Assembly (NCBI GenBank): GCA_010909725.1
Contig: JAACMV010000005.1
Coordinates: forward strand, 868,001 to 932,000
Source of the DNA: Picochlorum sp. 'celeri'
Lineage: Eukaryota; Chlorophyta; Trebouxiophyceae
DNA: 64,000 bases
Direction: 5' to 3'
A program made the translations under genes and the position numbers. Shown here piece after piece: positions 52,001-61,205 of this stretch (the first letter of the stretch is position 1; the number at the start of each line of letters is the position of its first letter). The notes under the pieces were generated by a model. It did not search any database. It saw only the letters and a list, made by a program, of their open reading frames with translations, and was not told the DNA's origin.

Positions 52001-52503
52001 GACTGATGATATTGAATCGCAGCCAGCGACCTTTGAATATGAGATGGATTGACATTTAAAGCTTTTCCGGACACGTGACCATCGTGAGCACTCTGCTGCT
52101 CATCAAACAAATGCAATCCTTCAAACTCAAATGGCTGCTGACCATCATCTTGAGGGTGCTCACCTTGATTTGAAGAAGCTTGCCGCAGTATCGTCGATAC
52201 GAGCTCTGAATACGCCCTTCGAGCAGCACTGTCATGATCGATGTCAAAAGATGATGATACGGGTTCCTTTGCCGTCTCCCCCGAGCTCACATCCACTTCC
52301 GCTGCCAAACACAAGTTCGCCTGCCTTAGAAGAGAAGAAAACCCGCGACAGCCCCTTACATCTGCCCCATAATCGTACACAAGGAAATCTTCCCGCACGA
52401 GTGCGGCCCCTTGTCGTCGCCCCTTGTCCCACAAAGGAAAAGAGGGCCTCGCCAACTCCCTCGCATGCCGCTGCGCACGTTTCACAAACGTACTAACAAA
52501 CAT
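49072..52503 (-). CDS. RPOT: Phage-type organellar RNA polymerase
   Basis: 1143 residues, single exon. The start is basic ([20 protein letters not shown]), fitting a mitochondrial presequence. The N-terminal domain is long and helical (residues about 150-600). The T7-like core follows: [20 protein letters not shown], motif A with the catalytic Asp in [19 protein letters not shown], motif B region [20 protein letters not shown], then [17 protein letters not shown] and motif C [19 protein letters not shown] with the second Asp. The end (SAQYFFS) matches the family's hydrophobic C-terminus. RPOT transcribes mitochondrial genes. I see no second copy in the window, and a plastid role cannot be ruled out from the presequence alone. 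Confidence 0.95.
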   Translation of the reverse strand: [1143 protein letters not shown]

Positions 52504-53322
52504 ACCCCCGCAAATACAATATCACTGATCCTTTTTTGATTTATTTCATTGAAATTCGTTGAATGATGCGTTGTTCCATCCTCAGATACTGCTGTTTTCA
52601 ACTCAACTCGCTCCCACAAACCTACGAGTGGGCGTATCCAGAGGGAATTCTGAGACCAAATTACTACAAAGTTAATGCTACTGTTCTGAGTGTTGTTGAC
52701 AATGGAGTGTTCATCTTTTCAAGCCACCCAGGTCAAGCAGCCCCATGTACATATTTGTCTATTTAGGGACTTTCGAGGATGCACCTGGGCGTCAATCTCC
52801 TTCGGTCCCTGGACTCGCTTGATGGGCCCATCAGTCGATGACAAAGGGATGACTCGATTTATAACGCAATGCATTTGCAAGCCATCATGCTCTGGGCAAA
52901 TGGTATACAACAGATTCGAATCCATGGCATCATCGTACATATATATATACAATACATATATAAAGTTTCGAATATTCATATTTGACATCGCTGGGATATC
53001 TGCAGCGGTGTGGACAGGCCCGTGACGCACTGTCCAGTCTTCTCGGGTATAACGGTGCGCCAAGAATCCTTCGTCAGTGGGTTTATACTGCTCTGAAGGG
53101 ATTTTATACACTTTATGAAATTAAATTTGAACGGATATTGCCGCTCAATCACTGCAATTTCAGTCGCATTTCTGTTCCGACCTAGCGAGAGGGCGTGTCG
53201 TAGCGTAAAGACTGCAAGGGGAACCGGTTCTCCGCATCAATATCAATCGTTAACGTTATTATCAACGGCGTTGGCGATAGCACGGAACTGTGCTTTCATT
53301 CGAGTCGAGCCATCATCGGACT
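52504..53322. other. Divergent intergenic region with overlapping unassigned ORFs
   Basis: About 820 bp between RPOT (minus) and the bZIP gene (plus). A 130-codon minus frame (53111-52719) and a 111-codon plus frame (52690-53025) overlap in opposite directions across an AT-repeat-like stretch (about 52936-52965). Neither shows a known domain or a consistent splice pattern. The plus frame at 52563-52735 looks protein-like for about 55 codons. I leave this as unresolved. Confidence 0.4.
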
Positions 53323-53943
53323 ATGAATTCTTCTGATATACCTGGGTCCAAGGTCGTGGATCATCGGGACACATCAGATGGAGTTGGAGCCTGTCCTTGG
53401 GATGCTTGCATGGATACCGCCGGGGGATCAGAACAGCAGGTCGACCTCTTGGTCGGTACTCAAGATTGCGGCTTGAATTTTCTGGACACGGAGCTCACCC
53501 CCTCAGGATCAGATGGCGTTCCTATACCATTCTTAAATAGTGGTTCTTCCCAACGGATGGAATCCGAGAGAATGAGGTATGTGCCTGTGAATGATTCTGC
53601 ATTACACCCGACAGGCCAATCAGTGGTCCCAGGCGGAGGGGCATCGTCTCACAGGAGGAGTACAAGGGGCCGTCCCGGAGTTCAATACGAATCAATGATT
53701 GATCCAAACCTGTCCGAGGAGGAGAAGAAGAAGACGAGAAGATTGTTATCAAACAGAGCATCAGCCAAACGAGCAAGGGAACGCAAGGCACAACTGATCC
53801 AGGAGATGAGCGAGCAGTTGAAGATGCACAGCGAGCGAGTCCATCAGCTTGAGACGATGATGAGAGATTTGGAATTAGAGAATAAAAAGTTACGACAGGT
53901 GGCATCCTTGCAACAACAGATACTGGCCAGGGATGGAGCATGA
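53323..53943 (+). CDS. bZIP transcription factor
   Basis: 206 residues from the ATG at 53323. The first 130 are polar with no known domain. The basic region KTRRLLSNRASAKRARERKA has the invariant Asn-x7-Arg spacing (NRASAKRAR). A leucine-zipper coiled coil follows with heptads ending at about residue 195 (IQEMSEQLKMHSERVHQLET, MMRDLELENKKL). The factor should dimerise and bind ACGT-core sites. The subgroup is not assigned. The zipper is short, about five heptads. No other regulator lies beside it. Confidence 0.92.
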   Translation: MNSSDIPGSKVVDHRDTSDGVGACPWDACMDTAGGSEQQVDLLVGTQDCGLNFLDTELTPSGSDGVPIPFLNSGSSQRMESERMRYVPVNDSALHPTGQSVVPGGGASSHRRSTRGRPGVQYESMIDPNLSEEEKKKTRRLLSNRASAKRARERKAQLIQEMSEQLKMHSERVHQLETMMRDLELENKKLRQVASLQQQILARDGA

Positions 53944-54495
53944 GAGACATTTTGGTCCTCGTCTCAAAGGATGATAATCCATGTGGATGATCCATGGATG
54001 ATGAGTTGATCTCCAGACCATGACCATCTTACATTCTACTGTTCATACCAGTCATATATGTGTCTATTCGAGTATCCTTGCGATTTTTTTTTCCCTCGCT
54101 ACTGTAGCGTGTAATGTCCATACTTGTCTCAGCAGTGCTACTATGCGTCCAGCATTGGCATGAAATCCCATCAGAATACATGCATGCAGCACCTACGACA
54201 CATTGTCGATAAAAATTATTTACAAATCGAATTATTTTCACCATTGATTGATACAATAGATGGAGTGGCGACATTATTATTCTTGTTGGCTGTCACCCAA
54301 CCATGGGTGTAACACCGTTAACAGCAACAGGAGCCATCATTGATATCAGAACTCTCAATTTATTACAATAAAATCAAATTAGCCTAGGACAGGGTTCATC
54401 TGTGCGGGAGTAGAGTTTTCGCAGAGAGTCCTGGTTGCGTTGCATTCTTCGACTGAGTGCGCGTTGCGATTGTCTTGGATATTGTCGGAAAAATT
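53944..54495. other. Intergenic region, no gene seen
   Basis: About 550 bp between same-strand genes. It includes a T-run (54086-54093) and short frames with no recognisable content. It probably holds the bZIP 3' UTR and the promoter of the Dicer-related gene. Confidence 0.5.
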
Positions 54496-57400
54496 ATGTC
54501 GGAGAAAGGTGCAGCAGGATCGCATGTGCAGTCGAGGAGAGGAGGTGCGGAGAATTTCCGACATCAGATGATTGAGCAAATTATCAAATCTTCTGGGAAT
54601 GAAATCACATTTCTTCCGACTGGGCTTGGTCAAATGAAAGTGGTTGATGCGGTGATTGATACCATGCTCTCGAGGTTTCCTGAGAAGCATGTTGTGGTGT
54701 GTGTGCTGAGACCTGCTCAAGTGCTGTCTGGAGCTCAAAGGCTGAGGAGATCGTTGAAGGGCCGTGTGCCTGTGGGAGCGTACGTTGTGGGATTGTATGT
54801 CTCGTGCATATGTGCGTATTACTATAGAGTGGTGGTATTTTTTGTGCAGGTACTGCGGGGGAGACTTTCTGTACGATTTCCCCAAGGAGTTTGAGCAGAA
54901 TCGAGTCCTCGTTTTCACAGCGGGATTGCTGATGAGGCTCACAAAGCTGGGGGTGTACCGTTTGGATCAAAGTTCATTACTGGTTCTACATGATGCTTTC
55001 CATGCAGTTCGAAATCACCCGATGAATACCCTTGTCAGAGAGTACTACTGGAAACTTGCTGCCACAGAGGATTCTTCAGAGGAGGTTGTCAGGCCAAAGT
55101 TACTGGGAACAATGCTTCCGCAGACCCATACACTGAAACGGCCTTTCGATAAATTGAGGCAGGTTATTCGAAGATTATCGCATAGTGCTCAGGCTGGGAT
55201 TTGCTTACCAACAGGGCATGCACTTGAATCCCTTGCACAAAGAATTCACAGTTCCCGGCTGGCATTTCATGCTTATACTCCCTGCCAAGACGAATCTCTC
55301 CTGATTGGGTCGATTCAGAAACACTTACTTCATGTGTGGGATGTTTTGCACGCGCACAGTCAGAATCATTTCGGCAGGCTAATTCATTTCCCTACAGTGA
55401 ATGAAAGTGTGCAAGATGGAGAGAAGGAAGCGAGGGAGGATTTATACGTGAACCCAGTCCATCATGACTGGGAGCAGATCATGCTTATGGTAGATCATTC
55501 GATTGCTTTCACGGCAAATTTGCCAAAGTCTGGTGCTGCGCACTGCAGGAGTGATGCAGCACTCTTGGTGATGGAGCATGTGAGATCATGCATCAAAGCC
55601 CTTGTTGTATGCATGGGCGAAACAATGAAATCAGCAATCGATATATTCGTGTCCAGTATTGAAGAATTTAGAGAGAAATTAGGTGATTTATATGACTCGA
55701 AAGATGAGGATAGCCTGGAGACCAGAGTTGCCAAGGATGCTATTGCAGCACTGGAATCCTCTCCCTTGGCTCAGTCTCTGGGTGTGGATCTATGCGAGGA
55801 ACTAAAAGTCATTCTCTATGACAAATTTAAGGATTCTCTGAATAGGTCATCAAGGATGGACATGTGTGCATCATTATTGAAAGACTTGGGTTGCCCAGAC
55901 TTGGATAGGCCCGTGTATGTAGTTGTGCAGGATGGAGCCTCTGCTCGTTCTTTGATTGAATTTTTGAGCACACATTTTCCAAAAGATAATCTCGTACAAG
56001 TTGAGAATGTGCTGGAACCGGTGCCAGCTGAACTCCAGATGATGTATTTCATCACTGAAGAATATGTTGAGTTGACTGATAGACTGAATGAGATTAAACA
56101 GTCGAATGGCCACATTCTTTGGTATAGTCCAGCTAGTGTGATGCATGCAGCTGGATTTGATTATGACTCTACAGCATTGAATGTCCTTCGTGACATTTGT
56201 GGTACGGGGTCACCACAGCATACAGAGCAGAAAGAAGAAACTGCTGGTCCATGCTGTCATATTATTGCAACAAGAGAGCAATCCCTTGCGTGGATTGAAA
56301 TTTCTAAAGCAGATCAAATGCTTCTTGCAGCAGCAGAATTTGTACACTGTGGGGATGCTTCACTGGAAGAAAGCTTGGCACAACTTACTGTGCATGGAAA
56401 GTCAGCATTTTTCCATGATATGAGTCACCTGCAGTCGCTATCACTTGCTGTTCCGCCACCTTCGACGATTCTGCACACCCTGTGTTTGGGATTATCTGGA
56501 TATCCTCCAAAATTTAACCTGTATCAAGTACAAGTGGAAGACCCCCATTCAGGTAATGGACTGTGGCAGGCAACAGCCATTCTCCCAGAGGCATTGATCA
56601 TGACTGCTGAAGACTTGGGCCACGTACATAGCCGAAAACGAGGCTCCGAACAGGTATTTTCTTCTTCTTTGATACCTCGTGTATTTTACTTGTTCTATAT
56701 CGCTTTTTATTGATGCAGAATCCATTTGTTGGGCAGTTGGCTGCCTCATCTTCTGAGGCCAGGGATGCAGCTGCTGAGGCAGCACTGGTTTCCCTTGCGA
56801 ATTCAGGCACAATATCGGCATATTGGCAGACTAAATTGTTAGTGGAATCTATTATGAAGCGCCAGGAGCCATGGGAGACTGCGGGCCAAGGGTATGTGCG
56901 CCCAGGAGAGTTGATGGGGCAGGTTACTTCACCTTCCAACATTCCTCAATCTCCCTTCACAGGAGCGACAAATACACAGGATGTACGCCCTTCTGATACT
57001 GAGAGACGTATCTGTTCAATATGTGGCATCGTGACAACATCAGAAGCCCACCTGAAAGAGCATGAGAAAGGCAGGCGCCATTTGAAGAATTTGGAAAGGC
57101 TACAACGTCAGCAAGAAGCTGCTACAGTGCCCAGAGATTCGAGCGTGACACGCGAGAACGCCTCCAGTAGTTCTCAAGAGAATCTAGGCGGAATTGAATC
57201 GAACCATAGCCTCTCCAACACGATCGAGCAGCTCCCTTCGACCCTGTCAGATGCACTCATAAGGAGATCATCGTCACAATTCAGTAGGCAGAACTCGAAC
57301 GTGTACGAAGGATTTCCTTGTGTTAGAGTTGGAGATTGTTCTTTACCTAGTTCCATGGATTTGCGTGCATTTTTGGATGAAATGCAACTTGGGGAAGATG

Positions 57401-57960
57401 CAAAGTCCGAACCCAGCCCGAGGCCTCGCATCAAAACGCAGCCTAGTCCTCGCGATCCGAATACGAGAAGAAGTCCACGACAGGGGTTCTCAAATCAAAG
57501 CACTCCCAGTCACGGTTCAAGAAGAAATACCCCGAGACAGCTACATATGGGGGGCAATAATAATGCAGAGAAAGGCTTGACCCAAAGCCATGCCTTGCAA
57601 CAATCTGTTCAAGATCTGTACAAGTCTGGGTATAATCAGCAATATACCAGCTTGCACCCTATGGATCAAGCAATGTATAATGGAGGGTTCTTGTATCCAT
57701 ACAGTCCTGTCCACTATGTGCCCGTCATGCAGCATGCTCAAATGATGCCAACACAGTTTGTGAACCCAGTTGCAAGCCCAGGCCATGTCCCCCATCATAT
57801 GATGCCGGGCTACATGGGCATGGATATGATGAGTGGACAGGGTGAGATCCAGGGACCGGAGGTACAGCGGTCACCAAGAATGGAGCATTGGAAGCATCCT
57901 CGTGCTGTTGACAAAGCAAAGGGTCCGAGGATAGAGCAGGAGGAGAGCATTCCAGAGTGA
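54496..57960 (+). CDS. Dicer-related protein: degenerate helicase, Dicer dimerisation domain and dsRNA-type zinc finger, no RNase III
   Basis: Three exons: 54496-54794, 54850-56653 and 56719-57960; 1114 residues. Donors are GTATGT and GTATTT; acceptors are GTGCAG and ATGCAG. Residues 1-200 align with the Dicer helicase N-lobe: the join gives VGAYVVGLYCGGDFLYDF, then RVLVFTAGLLMRL and VLHDAFHAVRNHPMNTLVRE. The ATPase motifs are lost: motif I is TGLGQM (42-47, no GKT), motif II is HDAF (147-150) for DECH, and motif III is LLGTMLP for LGLTASP. The C-lobe is recognisable but lacks the QRxGRxxR box. At about 645-735 a Dicer-dimer (DUF283) domain ends SEARDAAAEAALVSLANSGT. A C2H2 finger of dsRNA/U1 type follows (C800, C803, H816, H822: CSICG...HEKGRRH), then a Ser/Arg-, Met- and Pro-rich tail. 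PAZ and RNase III are absent. It probably binds dsRNA or a partner without unwinding or cutting. Confidence 0.78.
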
Positions 57961-57998
57961 CCATCAAAAGGACGCTTGCTCTTCTATGTTGCATATCA

Positions 57999-58967
57999 TT
58001 ACATAACATTTTGCGAATTTTCCATTGTCTTTGAAAATTCTGCGTGCGTTTTTGCATACTTTTGGAGGAGATATTCCCCAGACGTGATTGGTGGGTACTT
58101 TTGTGCCTCTCCCTCTGGCAAATACCCTGGCAGAGGTTGAATTTGAGCATCAAATTGTGGCTCAAAAAAGAAGGGGAATGAATATCTTTCCTTCTCATGC
58201 CCCGTCATCACCCTGTGAATCGTACTCTTGTACAACCCGCAGGTCCAATACTCGAGCATGTCCCCAATATTGATCACAAACCCATCTTGCAATGGATCAA
58301 TTGCCACCCATTCCCCCTTTTGAAAAATTTGCAGCCCTGGTTGTGGAGCATACAGTATGGTCAAGCATCCATAATCGGTATGTTTCCCAGCGCCATAGAT
58401 CCCTGCACGCTCATCCGAATCCACAGGTTGATACTTCAATGGTCGCAGCGTGATCATGGGCTCTTTGAAGTACGCGTTTAGGTATGACTTGTCAAATCCA
58501 AGCGACAAAGACACCAACTCCAACAAGCGATACCCAAGTTTTGTCAGCTCATCCATATATCTTTCTACAGCAGAGCGATACCCGGGTACATCTTCCTCGC
58601 CAGGCCATTGGTTCTGACCATCGAGGGGATTCCCTGGAGAAGACAGCCGAAAGTACAAGCCTTCGCGGGTATCCCCAACCATCGAGCCTTCTACGTCCAA
58701 TGTCTCCTCTCCTATCACAGTATACCCACAATTGCTTTTATTAACAGATATTTGCATCTTCCTCTCCAGCGGAAGGCTGAAAAACTGCTTTTGCACTGCG
58801 ACGTGTCTCGAAATGACTTCCTTCGGAACAGAATGTCCAGTTACAGCAAAGAACCCATGCTTTATGGCTGCGTCCCTTACAATCGCTGCTATTTCCTCAT
58901 CTGAACTCTTGGTATGACATAAATCTATAATAGGGACGTGCGTTTCAATAGATTGAGCCAAGTTCAT
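57999..58967 (-). CDS. 2-oxoglutarate/Fe(II)-dependent dioxygenase
   Basis: 322 residues, single exon. The DIOX_N part (HVPIIDLCHTKSSDEEIAAI, KHGFFAVTGHSVPKEVI) is followed by the jelly-roll with the iron ligands His-x-Asp in GKHTDYGCLTILYA and His in YKSTIHRVMTG. The Arg that binds 2-oxoglutarate is in KERYSFPFFFEP. The set matches the isopenicillin-N-synthase-like group common in plants, algae and fungi. The substrate cannot be told. It lies 98 bp after ATG7 on the same strand and converges on the Dicer-related gene, 38 bp between stops. Confidence 0.92.
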   Translation of the reverse strand: MNLAQSIETHVPIIDLCHTKSSDEEIAAIVRDAAIKHGFFAVTGHSVPKEVISRHVAVQKQFFSLPLERKMQISVNKSNCGYTVIGEETLDVEGSMVGDTREGLYFRLSSPGNPLDGQNQWPGEEDVPGYRSAVERYMDELTKLGYRLLELVSLSLGFDKSYLNAYFKEPMITLRPLKYQPVDSDERAGIYGAGKHTDYGCLTILYAPQPGLQIFQKGEWVAIDPLQDGFVINIGDMLEYWTCGLYKSTIHRVMTGHEKERYSFPFFFEPQFDAQIQPLPGYLPEGEAQKYPPITSGEYLLQKYAKTHAEFSKTMENSQNVM

Positions 58968-59065
58968 TGGGAAACCCTTTCAAACCTCCAGAAGCGCCGT
59001 TGCAGTGTATTACACCTCTATCATTGACATTCTATGTCGAAAAAGATATTTTATATGCATTTTGT

Positions 59066-61113
59066 TTATAATTCTGTCCAATCCTCGTCATCATCCCCCA
59101 CATCTGGTGCAGCATGGGTGGTTTCCCTGTAGACATGGTCCAAAAGTCCACTCACCCTCTCCAGGTAGTCTACATCCTTTATGGCATCCAATATCATCTC
59201 CTCTTTTCTAGATCGATAGTCAGATATGATCCGCGGTCCACAAGCAGGGCACAGATCAAATGCTGAACCCACAAAGCATTCCTGTGAGAAGCCAGTCAGT
59301 GCTCCTCTAATCATGTGTGGAACCTTGCCAAGGGGTGAGGATGCATCACTATCCGCATCCTCTGGAGACGTCGATGCCGGTGCATTGTATCCAAGAGGGT
59401 GTTGGAGAATGCTTGCTACTAACTCTACTGCGAGGCTACCGCAAATACCGCTCAACCCAGGTCGGGCAACTGTACATTGTTGATCCATGCTGCGATCCTT
59501 GGTCGAGTTTCTTGGAGCAACAATATCATTGCAAAAATAGCACCCTAATTTCTGCGGTGAATTTGATCCATGTCTCATGACAAGGTAACTATCGAAACCC
59601 AATGCAGCAGTTATCGTAATCTTGTTCATAGCAGTGCCCAAGACTGTCGGTGCCCAACGAGCCTCTCTGGTGTCCAATAATAAAAACACGACATCATGCG
59701 CTTCAATCAATGCTGCTAAAGTTTTGCTATTTTCTCTCGTTTCCGCTTCAGATGCAACGTGACCAGGCATGGGTATATCCAGCCGCACGCCTGTGGCATG
59801 AACACAAGGATGTATATCCCTTACCGCTGCAGCCGCAGCCTCTGCCTTGCACCTCCCACCATCGAGACAGTCATGATACGTGAAGAGAGACTGCCTCACC
59901 GGATTTGAAAACGACACTCGACCATTATCGACAAAAGTAATGTGCTGTACACCCCACCCCAAAAGTGTCCTGGCGACCGAGCACCCCAGCGTACCAGCTC
60001 CAAGAAGAAGGCACTTCTTTCGTGACAAGGCCTTTGTGTCCAGGGAAGGCAGTGCCCTCCATTTCATCAATTGTATGTTCAAATCAACAGCAGATACTGC
60101 AAGCTGTTTTGGATCAAGAGACTGTCCCAAGTCGACCACGTGCAATGCCTCCCATGCGTGAACAACCTTGACATCATCCATGCTAGACACAACTGGCAAA
60201 AGCACGTCACATTTCATGCTCATATCGTACTTGATAGATTTCGAATCTGACCTCATACACAGTACTGAAACATTTCTGAGTTTAAATTGGTACGCGATAA
60301 GCACGAGCATGTTTCTCAAAGCCCATCCTGGATACTCTTGTCTCCCACACGAGTCCCAAAAGACCACATGAACGTGTTCCTTCTGAGAATCCCCCCACCC
60401 ATTTGATTGCTGCATCTCATCCAACGCGACAGACCTCCAACCCGAGTCATTGCGCACTAAAAGATAACATGGAATACCAGACCTGTCCCGAAACATGGAC
60501 TCGAGAACACTGCATGCCCCAGGATCCAAGGCAACCAGGGACTGCAATGAGGCAATGCATACACCCTCCCTCGGCTGCAGCACAGGAGATGCAATCCTGT
60601 AATAGTACTTGTACGACTTCAAATCACAGTACACCAGCAGTATAAAATGACACAGGGAACTCGGTGTACGCAGACTTTGCCCATCCACAATCGAATCCCA
60701 CATGCCTTGTGCAATGGGAGCACTGTAGGACTTGACGTCCCCCGAACACAGAGACTCCCTGGTATTCAAACACACCACAGTCCCAGGACAGGCACACATG
60801 GATGAGGGAACAGCAGAAGAACCAGACCATCTGTATCCCTCATGCTGTGCATCCAGGTACATGACGGGGGATTGATATGAATGAAAAGGATTGTAATAGC
60901 CAACGATATCGTGAGGCTCGTCGCTCAGGGCAAGCGTATGAAGTTTGTAGTCTCCCAACTGAGACCAGAATGCAGGCTCAAAAATATACTGCATAAACAT
61001 ATAGTTGTCATACTACACAGTTATAGTACGTCACGAAGGTCGCAAAGAAAACCAACCTGCCATTTCTGAAACAACAGTTTCGGTACGGTGTCTTCTGTCT
61101 TCGTATCCCCCAT
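59066..61113 (-). CDS. ATG7: Autophagy E1-like enzyme ATG7
   Basis: Two exons: 61113-61057 and 60988-59066, with a 68-nt intron (donor GTTGGT, acceptor ATGCAG); 659 residues. The join gives PKLLFQKWQYIFEPAFWSQL, the expected N-terminus. The N-terminal ATG3/ATG10-binding domain spans about 1-290. The adenylation domain follows: CLLLGAGTLGCSVARTLLGW, ITFVDNGRVSFSNPVRQSL and FLLLDTREARWAP. The catalytic cysteine is in DQQCTVARPGLSGICGSLAV. The C-terminus is acidic (DDDEDWTEL). ATG7 activates ATG8 and ATG12. The length is close to plant ATG7 (about 700). It lies between the GIY-YIG gene (92 bp upstream) and the dioxygenase on one strand. Confidence 0.95.
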
Positions 61114-61205
61114 TCTAGAATCATTAAAATTGACTATAACCCATTCATATCTAATTCATTATGAGTATGGTTTTATCATGAGTAGTCTACTATGGATAAA
61201 TGTTT

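Noticed and set aside
52905..52930. TTCGAAT core suggesting a tRNA T-loop
   Set aside because: The flanking bases do not form the 5-bp T stem and no acceptor or anticodon arm fits.
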